A DNA stretch of 64,000 nt from Auricularia sp. M13 (taxonomy: Eukaryota; Basidiomycota; Agaricomycetes; Auriculariales; Auriculariaceae). Made by a program: the position numbers and the translations under genes. Below, one piece after another: positions 22,023-32,567 of the stretch. How positions within the stretch are numbered: position 1 is the first letter of the stretch; every line of letters begins with the position of its first letter. Location: assembly GCA_037042915.1 (NCBI GenBank), contig CM073199.1, forward strand, positions 1,984,001-2,048,000, in the 5' to 3' direction. Under the pieces are notes generated by a model. That model had not been told where the DNA came from and searched no databases. It saw only the letters and a program-made list of their open reading frames with translations.

Positions 22023-25000
22023 CTAACGAGTGCGAGAAAGTTCTCTGCGACGGCGCGTCAGCGGATCGTTAGAATAGGCCGGGACGCAAAACGCACCCGA
22101 AAGCGGCTTCCAGACAGGCCTTAATCTCCTTGTAGGTGATGACCAGGCAGTTCTGCTCCTCGCGCGAGGTGAGCATGATACGCTCCTCCGAACCGGCGTC
22201 GAGCTGCATTTGGATAACATGAGGGGCCCGGCAAAGAGGCAGTGATAATAGCGGACGCGGACCTTGTTGAGACAAGTGATGACGTGCGCGAGGTTGAGGT
22301 GCGGGTTGCCGCGCTCGTCGACCTGGTGGAAGACGTAGTCGCGGAATAACTTGATCGGGTACCTTTCGCCAGTCTCCGACCAGCGCGGGTCCATGTCGAA
22401 CCTGCAGTGGAGTCAGCCCACGAGCATACCGAACAGTCGCGCGTACGTACTCTGGGCGCTCATTGATGAATCCGAACTTGCACAGCAGCCGAACGAGCCT
22501 GCCGTTCTCAAGCTCGCTCATCAGGTCTGACTCGAGCTGGTCGGCGTAGCTAGGCGGCAGCCGTCAGCATGGAGGGGAGGTATGGATTGGGAGTCATAAG
22601 CGCACTCTTGCATCGCATCCATTTCTGTCAGGAGCCTGCTCCCAATCATGTCGAACAGCTGGCCGACGGTCTTGAGCGGGCTCGGCTTCGAGATGAGGAA
22701 GAGCGCGACGTTCTTGAGGTCGGGCGAGTAGTTGCGCGTGATGGACTCGATGGCCTTGGGCAGGTTGTTCGTTGCGGCGATGTTGTTGCAAGCCAGCTGG
22801 AAGATGACCTTGCCAAACTGTACCAAGTCCTCTTGCTGGAGACCGAGATGAACACCGGATGCTGCAGTCATTACCTCCGCGTACCTGGTTCAGCTGCGTG
22901 TCCTGGATCTGGTTGAAGAGCAGCATGTCGAAGATACCGCAGGTCCCCACGCGCAGCCTGCGCAGAGTCAGTGCGAGCAAGGCGGGGCTGGCGGTGGTGC
23001 ACAGAAACTGACCTGTTCTTGCCGCTATGAATGATCTTCGTAATGTCAATCGTGCGCATGGCCAGCCCTCGGTCGTGCACGGCCTTGAGCGCATTGGCGA
23101 TCTGGATTATGAACGACCACATCGTCTGCTCGGAGATCATCTGGTCCTGCTGCTGGTGTCGCCGACCGGGGAGCCGGGGGCGCATATACTTCTCGGCCAG
23201 CGTCTGGCTGTCGGCATGGAAGTCGTACACAACGACCAGCGCTATCGCTGTGAGCAACGTGCACAACGACATGGTGAAGGGACGCTTACAGTCATCATTG
23301 AATGCGCGAGTCGTGAAGCCCTCACGTATGCTGACGATGTTTGGGTGTCGAATGTGGGTCCACGGCTCGAGGGCCGTGAAGGCTTGTTCGTGCGACAAGC
23401 GATAGTCTAATCAGCATGGACCCAGTAAGAATCATCGCGTCTCCGCAAGAAGAGACCCAACGTACTCTCTACGCGGCGCAGCGCATAGCAGAGGCCATCG
23501 GCCGTCTTAACAGCGCGGTATACTGTGCCATGGTGCGGGCCGAACGTGCGTCGGCGCTCGGGCGCAATGTTCTCAATGGGCACGAGCGAATGGTATCCCG
23601 AGACCTCCTCGGGCAGGGCGAACGCGCCGGGCGGCGGGGCCGCGCGCGTGAGTTGGGCACGGCGCAGCAGCATCTCGCGGACATAGTCGCTCATGAAATA
23701 GCCTGCGACGTGCGGCCGCTGCGGGTCGGTCATCATCCGCGGCGGCATCGTCTGGGTGTAAAGGTGGTATTCCAGCGGCTGCGCAGGTTTAGCACGCGCG
23801 GCGAACGAGGGAAGGACGACTAACTGGCGGGAGATAGTCATCTACTGTTAGGTGTGTATTGTAGTAGCCTGATGAAGCCTGCCATACAATCAGTATGATT
23901 GAAATTCGAGCAGTAAAATCAGAATTTTAGAGGGCTATGGCAACGCGCCATGCTTCAGCACGACGGCGCGCGCTGCATTGATCATGCAGGTTGGGAGTGC
24001 CCATCCAACGAAGCGGGACGCACAGCGTCAACCGCAGCTCACGCTGTAACATGCCTTTTCATCGAAAGACGATGGAATTTTTTGAAAAGGTCTCATGTAT
24101 CGGGTGCTAATGCATGAAACCTTCTCAAAATTGTATCCCTTGGGAAAGGATCATCCTGCAGGGTGTGGGGGTTACTGGATGGCCGCGCCGAGCAGCGCCA
24201 ACCGCATTAATGCAAGCGCGTTGAGGTCACGATGCTACTCGAGTTCGGGCAGTGCAGCGCGCATTCTCCCGATGTTGTACCCAAAGAAATACCGGGTTCG
24301 ATGTGCCTCTTAAGTAATACTACTCACAAGGTCGTTCATGTCGTGACCCTCATTGAGGTCGAGAGAGCCCATGCGATCGAGATCATAAGGGTTATAGGCG
24401 TCTTGCGCATAGTGTGTGGCTTGTTGCTGCTGCTGCGCATCGGACTGAGGCGACAGAGCGCGGACGATCTCGGCTGGTGTCGCTGAAGCAAACAAGGGGG
24501 ACCCGTCCGTGCCAGATGCGAGCTTGGGAACAAAGACAGGCGCATCCGCGGCGAGCGGCGCCGGGGAATTGAGCCTGCAAGTGGCTTGCTCAGCCTTTAC
24601 GCCAGTTAATCAAACGTTATGCTCACTGGGTGGGCGACGTGAAGCCTGAAGAATAAGACGGCTCTGCAGCCTTCTGCAATGGCTTTGAGCATGTGGCCTT
24701 TCGTACGGACAGTGGATGGATGGTACCGGAGGATGATAGTATGTGCATCCCTGACCCTCGAATTTGCAAGAGCTGTATATCAGATAAGTGACTAAATTTC
24801 ATCAGCACTGACATCTGTTCACACACCCGTAAATTAGCACATTTCTACAGTGCTTCTGAATGGTTTCTGGCCATTGCGAGTCAGATGAATCAGCTCGAGT
24901 CAACGCGACGGCGGTACCTTTCTTGACCGCTGGTTTCTGGCTAGACAGGCCTGGGGACGAGGTAGTCGACCTCGGTTCTGGTGCTACAATTGGAATGGCC

Positions 25001-25029
25001 GCGCTCTGCGGGCGTTGGAAGAAGGCCAT
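22023..25029 (-). CDS. PAN3: PAN2-PAN3 deadenylase regulatory subunit PAN3
   Basis: About eleven exons starting at 25029. Exons 25029-24827 and 24772-24727 build the N-terminal CCCH zinc finger C-x8-C-x5-C-x3-H ([21 protein letters not shown] minus its last residue). Exons 24682-24627 and 24574-24328 encode a low-complexity linker with a Gln run. After an unusually long intron come the pseudokinase domain ([74 protein letters not shown]), a coiled coil, and the knob domain ([58 protein letters not shown]). The last exon, ending at 22023, is found only by splicing out GTGCGT...CAG and restores the conserved AFGEL end. PAN3 bridges PABP/poly(A) to the PAN2 nuclease during mRNA deadenylation in the cytoplasm. 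Confidence 0.92.
23842..24327 (-). other. 486-nt intron of PAN3, unusually long for this window
   Basis: The intron begins GTGAGT after the codon for the last Leu of NDL and ends at CAGTAG before MTISRQL. It is seven to ten times longer than neighbouring introns and contains an imperfect hairpin (24080-24130). An alternative is that one or more small exons are hidden inside it. Confidence 0.5.
24080..24130. repeat. imperfect palindrome inside the PAN3 long intron
   Basis: The 18-nt arms TTTTGAAAAGGTCTCATG (24080-24097) and CATGAAACCTTCTCAAAA (24113-24130) are inverted copies with three mismatches around a 15-nt loop. It may be the core of a small MITE-like remnant or an RNA hairpin in the pre-mRNA. 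Confidence 0.6.
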
Positions 25030-25838
25030 GGGCTGGCAGTAGGTGGCCGCCGTCCAACCGGGGCATGCGGCACCGCCCGGCAGTTAATCCCTTTTGACCA
25101 CGAACTGCCTCATACTCAAGACTTACACTCAAATATGCAATCGCTCACCGCCCCACTTTGCTTTGGATACTGTGTCTCCATATTGCCAAGTCTACTAGGG
25201 CCAAAATCTCAACTGCTGTATAGACGCACTCTGCACAGCGCCGACTCGGAGGGCTCTGTTCACATTTGACTTATGTTCCCAGGCACGATCTGTTGCAAGC
25301 TCAACAGAAGACATGTACTCAGAGTAGCCTTTGATTCGTGCGTACCGCGACGGCATGTCTCGTGTGATTGCGACTTCATCTAACTTTATGTCTGGTCTGA
25401 AAATCGATGCTGTGGAGGTGCCTCCCGTAACGTGCAAGACCCATTTTGGGATTACATACCCTTCAGCGTATGCTATGTTGCTGATAATGCCAAACAGACT
25501 GCAGGATGGGTAGGGTGCAATGTGCGATGAAAACTCTCAGAGAAGTGATTGTACAGAGAGGCCGTCAAACCGAGAGACTTTGGTCTCGCATATCAATCAA
25601 GACGGTAAGCATCTTACCACTGCAATTCTGCGGTTTTTACTGTTCACGCCCAGCAACTTGCTCACCAATCGCTCACTGTGACTGACAGTGAGTGCTTGAG
25701 CGCGAAGGTTATTTCGGATCGGCACCCGGGCCGATATCCGTCGGCAAAAGCGCCGGAAACTCGGAATAGGATTCCTGGCGTGTCTTACCCTTCATCCTCA
25801 TCCAGCACCTTCAGCGCTTCACCTGCTACATATCAACC
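25030..25838. other. divergent intergenic region with an unassigned open stretch
   Basis: This lies between PAN3 (minus) and the group I gene (plus) and should contain both promoters. On the minus strand, about 25520-25195 is open without an ATG start and reads protein-like (WVLHVTGGTSTASIF, SEYMSSVELATDRAWEH). I could not link it to exons on either side; it may be a lost exon or chance. Confidence 0.4.
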
Positions 25839-27408
25839 ATGACTAATACCCAAGACGAAATGGTACGCCGTGTATAAGGATAGTAGAGTTAGCTTATTCA
25901 TTGGCTGCAGAAAGCGAGAATAAGGGACAACGCGCTCAGCCTGGTCGGAGACATCAATGCAATTCTAGCAAGAAATGTCGCTCTCGAGAACGAGAACAAG
26001 GAACTCGTGAGTGCTTCCGGGCGCCCATAGATTGTTATCTGACTTTATGCTTTATGACAGCGGGACAAGAATGAGCGGCTTGATAAAAAGCTCCTACGTG
26101 CGAACGCCACACACGAAGCTGAGGTGTGTAACCGATAAAATTCCAATCTCACATTGACGAAGAAAACGCTCATCTTGATCTCTTACAGCGTCTGGACCTT
26201 GAGAACCGTGTATGTATCACCTTGGGCTGTGCATTCTTCGAACGTTTGACTGAGACACCCAGCACTCCGCGGAGCTCTCCAGGAAGGAACGCACAATCGA
26301 GGAGAAGGACCGCATCATCAAGCAACTCCAAGAGCAGCCAAAACCTCGCAATGCCCTGGCGACGCCGCCTGCGACTCCAATACGTCCGAGTCGCAACGAG
26401 CACGATGCTGAGGCCGAGGGCGCGGAGGAGGACGAGGATGTAGCACAGCCCAAAGCCTCCAGACGGTCTCTCAAGCGCATAATCTTCGATGAAAGTGACG
26501 ATGAAGGCAAAGCTGGACCCGAGGAGCAGATTATAGTCCCAGGTACCCTAACAAGGCCTCGCAAGTCTCGCAAGCGGCGAAGGATTTCTCGAGGCGAGGA
26601 TGAAGGCGACGCTGAACCCGAGGTGAGTGTTACTTCCAGGATACAGTAATGTGTCCGTTTACTTACAACCTGTCTTTCTCAATGTGCGGGAACAGGCCAT
26701 GGATGTTGACCGTGACGATGTGCGTGAAATAGTTGCCACAGAACAGTGCAGCTCACGACGGACCTCCACTACAGTCCCAACCACAAGCTTCCAGCACGGC
26801 GGTGGGCGGCAATGATGTCGAGCACCAGGCTCAGGGTCAAGACATGCCACACGACGCCGACAAGACTCCAGAAACACCTACCAGAAAGTCTGCGCGCATC
26901 GCTCAGCTCCCACGGAAATGCTACAAAGAGGTCGATCCGGTGTGTCTTGTTCCTTCATGCAAACTGAATTGAATCTCATGTCCGTTTTTAGAATCAGGAC
27001 CTCGAAGTGTTGTCCAGTTCCTCGGAGTCCGAGTCCGACGATGCCTCTGAGGATGACCAAGAAGACGAAACCCCCGCTACATCTGCCGAAGGCGACGCGG
27101 AGGAGGAAAATGCGGGTGAGGGAGAGGGAGACGAGGGCGAGGGTGAAGATCCCGACGACGATGGTGAAGACGAAGAAGAGGACGACGACGATGAGGAGGG
27201 CGACACAAGGAAGGGTCCTCCTGTGAGCCCCTTGCCCAAATGCATCAAATGCTCAGACGCGAGAAAGAAGTACTGTCTGACACTCTCCGGCGAAAAGGCG
27301 TGCGAACGGTGCGCTCGCTACCACATCAGATGTGAGCGTCCTTATACGCTCGAGTCGTTCCTCGTTGTCGAGTCTGGGGACCATAACACGATGTTGGTGT
27401 CCAAGTGA
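25839..27408 (+). CDS. Group I coiled-coil protein with C-terminal six-cysteine cluster (copy A)
   Basis: Start MTNTQDEM, then an exon KARIRDNALSLVGDINAIL and heptads LENENKELRDKNERLDKKLL and RLDLENR form a coiled coil. Basic and acidic disordered tracts follow (RRSLKRIIFDESDDEG, RKSRKRRRISRGEDEG), then an AMDVDRDD block, then a box RKSARIAQLPRKCYKEVDP-(intron)-NQDLEVL, a long Glu/Asp run, and the cluster C-x2-C-x7-C-x8-C-x2-C-x6-C (first half CIKCSDARKKYC). The tail ends ESGDHNTMLVSK. The six cysteines are spaced like a fungal Zn2Cys6 domain but sit at the C-terminus. Copy C at 40-42 kb has the same exon order and blocks. I do not recognise the family. Nuclear location is inferred from basic runs. 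A 22-nt intron at 26720-26741 is needed to keep the frame. Confidence 0.65.
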
Positions 27409-27592
27409 TTATGTATGTACTGTTGGCCCGCCTTTTTTACATCTCATGTACATACTCTCTATGAATGGGTTAATGGTGCTCTACCTACAGCTGAGCCATC
27501 GGAGGTCCGGACATCATGATACCCGGTTGTGGCCGGACGCTGGCCTAGGCCACGTCAGTCTCGTCTTGCTGCAGTCCATTCAAGCCCGCAGA

Positions 27593-28463
27593 ATGACTGG
27601 AAAGGCCCAGGGGCGTAAGCGCAAGCTCGAAGAGCTTCAGGAATCAGGAGGGCGACCACGCAAGAAGGGTAAAATAATTATATATGCGAGCGAGTCCGAT
27701 TCGGTATGCGCGACTGGTTCCACGTGCATTTACAGTAGCTCACTCGCTTTCAGGACGAGACCCCTATCAAGAGCGGTTCTAAGGTAAAGTACAATATCAA
27801 TACCACTGTGACTAATCAGTCATTACGCTTGTGGCAGCGTTATAATAATCGCGCTCCGTAGAAGTCCTCCGGAGTCGCGGTCGCTGTTGACGACGACAAC
27901 AGCGACGATGTCAGTGGCGAAGGCGAGGACAATGAGAAAGGCGAGGGTGACACGGGGCATGCGACAGAAGACGAACATGAGGAGTCTTCAGAGGAGTCGC
28001 AAGACACCGATGACAAGCCCCTCCGGGAATTACACCGTCTTGAACGCCGGAAATCCCTACGGCGTGCTCGAGACAAGAAGGACTCGGATAAGGAGTCTGA
28101 ATCGGTACGGCGCATTTTTCTCTATAGCGCTTACTCATGATTTCGAAAATCTAGCAGCGGGAAAGTGAAGGAGGCGATAGCGCGGAGTCGACACACACAC
28201 AGGATGATGCAGAAGACTCTGAGGAGTCACAATCTGCAACTCCGGAAGACGATAGTCTAAGCGATGAGGAGGGCCATCCCAAATCGCGGAAGAAATGCGA
28301 TAATTGCGCCCGCAAGAACAAGACGTGCATGAAGCGCTCTGGCTTTGATTCCTGCGCCCCCTGCCACTTCGCGGGAATCGAGTGTCGGTTTCTTGTCTCG
28401 CGACGCACCTTCATTATGGACGAGGCGGACGATTACGGTACAAACCTGAAGTATGCTGGATGA
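27593..28463 (+). CDS. Group I six-cysteine protein lacking the coiled coil (copy B)
   Basis: Starts MTGKAQGRKRKLEELQESGG and goes through exons separated at about 27703-27753, 27784-27861 and 28105-28154. The N-terminal block GRPRKKGKIIIYASESDS matches the middle of copies A and C (basic run, then hydrophobics, then acidic Ser), so this copy seems to begin where theirs continue. Acidic Ser/Glu-rich sequence leads to KKCDNCARKNKTC and CAPCHFAGIEC, giving C-x2-C-x6-C-x8-C-x2-C-x6-C. The tail, MDEADDYGTNLKYAG, matches the conserved tail of the other copies. It lies 185 bases downstream of copy A on the same strand, so a tandem duplication that left the 5' exons behind is likely. Function is unknown. 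The intron ending CCGTAG at 27861 removes an in-frame stop. Confidence 0.6.
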
Positions 28464-29310
28464 TAGCGTCCTTTGCTATGTCTGTTCTGAAACTGTACTA
28501 TATGCCAAATTCCTGTGCTCTTGCTCGCATCGCTACCGCTTGTACAATACCGTGTCAGGAGATGCAGATAGAATCACATCCGTGTTCCAAAGATTGGCAT
28601 TTCTCCGAAAACTGTGTGATTATGGGAGAGGCTGTAATACGGTATGAGTATCTCCTCCATGGCTTTGGTACGGGGATAAATGAACCCGCAAGGTCCTCTC
28701 CGCATCTACGGTACGTGTACTGTAGATCGGTGCATATCGATGGAAGAAGCGAGAGATTTGGAGGCTCTTTGCGGACGCAGGGCCGATTAAAGCCATTCTA
28801 GCTTCACCGTCAAGTGGGGATATTCCAGCAGGGCCGTGGTGGAATCCAAGGGTCTATCGAGTCATCGGAGACCCGAGTCCAGAATAGCGAAGCCATCGCG
28901 TGCGAATGGAAGGTCGGCAAAGCACAAGACAAACACCGGCAGAAGTGAAGTGACGCTGCCTCCAGCGCCATTCCTGCACCAATTGAGCAGCTAGACAGTC
29001 ATATCATAGTCCAGACGCCGTGGGAAGGACCCTGTTCAGGCTACGTCAAGCAGGGGACATGTAGCACAAATAGACCAGTGCTGCAAGGTTGTACATTCTG
29101 GGTTAACAATGCGGGCGTTGGCGTCATCTCCCCCGGAGATTGACTTGGGAGGCAGATGCTAGATTGTCCTCTGATATCTGAGCGCTAGGGACTGGCACAA
29201 CAGGAGCAGTGGCAACAAGTCGAAAAGGCCATAAAAGCGAGCGGAAGAGCGAGACCGGCCCCATACGGCATTCGCCGAGCGACATCCCGACCGCCGTCTG
29301 TTCTGGCAGC
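28464..29310. other. intergenic region
   Basis: About 850 bases without a supportable gene. It contains the 3' UTR of copy B and the promoter of the Cid1-type gene. Small plus-strand frames lack motifs. No repeat of the neighbouring family is seen here. Confidence 0.45.
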
Positions 29311-32153
29311 ATGAGCTCGCCGTCGCCGTCGACCGCGTCGAGCAGCAGCCCGCAGTACAAGAAGCAGAAGAAGCTGTTTCTGGCGGAGCTGAACACGCAG
29401 CTGTACGAGTTTGTGCTGCGGCTGCTGCCCACGAACGACGAGCTGGCCATCAAGGAGGACGTCCGCAAGCTGCTCGAGAAGCTCATCCGCACCGTCGAGC
29501 CCAATTCCCAGCTCATGGCCTTTGGCAGCACCGCGAACGGCTTCTCGCTGCGCAACTCGGGTGAGCGGAACGGGCCTGCCAGCGCCGGCGGCTCAGTGCT
29601 CACGCTGTGGCTGCTCAGACATGGACCTGTGCTGCCTCATCGAGGGTGGCAAGCCGCCGCTCAACGCTGGCGACCTCGTCACGCTCGTTGGCGACCTCCT
29701 GGAACGCGGTATGCGCTGTGCCACCTGCGACAATCCACTGAGCTCACCGCGGGCGCAGAGACCAAGTTCACAGTCAAGACCCTGCCGCACGCGCGCATCC
29801 CCATTATCAAGCTCTCGCTCGCGCCGTCGCCGGGGCTGCCGTTTGGGATCGCGTGCGACATCGGGTTCGAGAACAGACTCGCGCTCGAGAACACCCGGAT
29901 GCTGCACACCTACGCCTCGCTCGACCCCGCCCGCGTGCGCACCATGGTCCTCTTCCGTGCGCCATTTGCTGCCCAGTCTTGTGTCTTGCCTTACCGTGCC
30001 CAGTGAAAGTCTGGTCCAAGCGTCGGTGAGACCTGACTGCATTTCTGCGGCGACAGCGCGACTGATGGCTATTCGCAGTAAGATCAACTCGCCGTACGAG
30101 GGCACGCTGTCCAGCTACGGCTACGTGCTGCTCGTCATTTATTTCCTGGTGCACGTCAAGTCGCCACCCGTGCTGCCCAACATCCAACAAATTCCGCCGC
30201 CGACGCCGCGCACCCACGAGCAGACCCACCACGGCGGCAACAACATCTGGTCCGTCCAGATCCCCCGGCCCAAGCCCTTCTAACGCAGCTCAGGTTCTTT
30301 GACGACATCGACACGCTGCGACACCGATGGCAGAGCCAGAACACGCAGAGTGTCGCCGAGCTGTGCGTCTCTTCTCTTCTCTCGCTCCGCTGGCCGCAGC
30401 AGCACGCCGAACGGTGCCAGGCTTTGGGCGCGGCGGTGCCTTGATCGCCGACCTCTGCGTCATTGCCGATCAAGCTGCCGGGCCCGACTTGCCTATCGCC
30501 GAACGGCCACTCTGCGCCTGCAAGCCCACGGTCCCGCCGCCAGTGCTTCCCCGCTTTGTCTCGCACTATCTCTTGGTTCGCTAACTTCCTTTCCAATTTA
30601 GACTCGTCGACCTCTTCCGCTATTATTCGCGCGACTTCCCGTACAATACGGGCGTCGCGTCCATACGCATGGGCCCTCTCACTAAGGCGGAGAAGGGCTG
30701 GACGGCGGATGTGAGTGTTCGGTAGGTTTTTTCAGTCTGCGTTCTGACAACGCCTTGCAGTACAGCTCCAGAAGAGACGGGAATCGACTATGCATCGAGG
30801 ACCCGTTCGAGATCGACTTTAACGTCGGTCGATGTGTGACCAAGGAGGGCCTTTACCTGGTGCGTGGAAATTTTCAAGTTATAGACACAAATTGACGAAA
30901 CGCAGGTTCGCGGGGAGTTTATGCGCGCCTCGCGCATTCTTGCCGCACGGCCGGATTCGGCGCTGCTAGCAATAGCGCAGCTATGTGCAGAGCGCGAAGA
31001 TTTGCCAGAGGCGTCTTCACCGCAGCAAGTCCCGCCCGCGCCGCCCTACACTGTTGGCGCACGCCCGGGCATGCTCAGCCTGCCCACCGGGCAGATACCA
31101 CCCACGCCGTCGACTCCGTCTGAGATGGCGGACTCGGACGTGGAGGACGCCGATGTGCGGAGCACGAGTGACTTCAGCGTCGCGGACGACGCGAGCATCG
31201 CCAGCGCGCCGATGCACCACCAGCAACAGCAGCACATGCACCACTACAAGCCGATGCGCGTCGCGTCCAGCTCCGGCGCGGATGAGCAGCCGTACGGCCA
31301 TCACCAACACCATCACTACGCGCGCGGGCGGCCAAGCGTGCCCGCCGTCGCGTACCCGCAGCCGCAACAGCAGGCCCCATGGCCCGCGCGCCACCCGCCG
31401 GGCTTCATCTCGCACCACCCGCGGCGCAGCGCGAGCGCCGGCGCGGAGCCGTGGCGCGGCGTCGTCAGCTTCCCGCCTTACAGCGCACACAGCGCGACGC
31501 CCAAGCCTGGGCCGTCCCAACCCGCCTACCAGCCCCAGGCGTCGTCGCCGCTCGCGTACCAGCCGCAGTTCGCGGAAATCAGCGCGCGGAGACAACAGCT
31601 GATGCAGCAGGAGGCGGGCCCGTCATCCCGCGGGCGGGGGAGGCGGCGGAGCAGCCGGAGTCGCAGTCGCAGCCGGAGCACGAGCGGGAGCCGCGGGAGC
31701 AGCCGCTCGCCCGAGGATGCTGAGACGACGCCGCGGAACGCGAGCTTCCGCGTGCCGACGATGCCCGTGCCCATGGGCGTCGTCGTGCCGTCCGCCGCGC
31801 ACGGAGGCGGGCCCGGACACGGGTCTGGAGGTGGAAGTGGCGGCCCGCGCCGGTTCGAGCGCGACAACCTGCCGCCGCGGGCGCAGCACTGGACACACCA
31901 CCCGCCGCCGCCGCGGAGGGCGGGTGACGTCGCGCAGCGCATGGCCATGGTCGACGATCTCGCGCGGCTGCGGCTGCAGGACGACAACACGCCGCGCGCG
32001 GGCGAGCGGCCGCCGCCGCGGCAACAGCCTCACCAACAACAGCAACAGCAGCGGCCTCAGCCGCCGCCGCAGATGCCGCCGCACGTGCACCCGTCGCCGC
32101 CGCGGATAGAGATCTCGCCGGCAGAGCCGGCCGTGTCCGTCAAGGCGCGCTGA
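29311..32153 (+). CDS. Cid1-type terminal nucleotidyltransferase (poly(U)/poly(A) polymerase-like)
   Basis: Nine exons: 29311-29560, 29619-29708, 29759-29956, 30004-30025, 30079-30249, 30294-30362, 30602-30710, 30761-30859 and 30906-32153, giving 751 residues. The catalytic domain shows the pol-beta G[GS] motif AFGSTANGFSLRNSDMDLCC with the DxD pair, a third acidic site in FGIACDIGFEN, and KVWSKRRKINSP. The PAP-associated domain has LSSYGYVLLVIYFLVH, NNIWFFDDIDTLRHRW, LLVDLFRYYSRDFPY and IEDPFEIDFNVGRCV. Such enzymes add U or A to RNA 3' ends in cytoplasmic decay and small-RNA control. The last 400 residues are a disordered tail rich in Pro, Gln and His with an Arg-Ser block near the middle. 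Exon 4 is only 22 nt long and codes for the WSKR strand, so it is real. Confidence 0.9.
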
Positions 32154-32567
32154 CACCCCAGGGAGCGTTGCTGCTGCCACCAGCGCCATTTTAGAGAGAT
32201 CTGAGTTTGAGTTGAACGCGGATGGGCGGGGCAGGTTCCACTCTTCGGACGCTAGCTGCAGTCGAATACTGATGCGCGGCGCCGGTGTATATCTAGATGT
32301 GCTCGCGAGTGCCTTCCTCCCCCATCATGTGCCTTTGTCTGCCCTGATTTGAGACCATGCTTCCAGACTTGCTATCCTTTTTGCCTTATATTATTCGATT
32401 CGACAGTTCATAGAGCTGCATGCTTCGTCGATGGAGTGCGACAGGGTCCGTGTCAAACCTAAGGTTGCACACTGGCTGACAGTCATGTGAAGTTCGAAGA
32501 GCTGTCATTACAGTTCAAAGCGCGACAATGGGCTACATTCTGGACCAACAATCTAGGATTCTACTAT
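32154..32567. other. convergent spacer
   Basis: Holds the 3' UTRs of the Cid1-type gene and of helicase copy A. I see no gene, RNA or repeat. Confidence 0.45.

Noticed and set aside
24080-24130. The PAN3 intron hairpin as a microRNA-like precursor
   Set aside because: The arms are only 18 nt and imperfect, with no further pairing around them; a small transposon remnant is more likely.
26994-27248. Ser-rich frame on the minus strand
   Set aside because: It is the antisense of the Glu/Asp-rich tract of group I copy A; poly-Ser is the mirror of that codon pattern.
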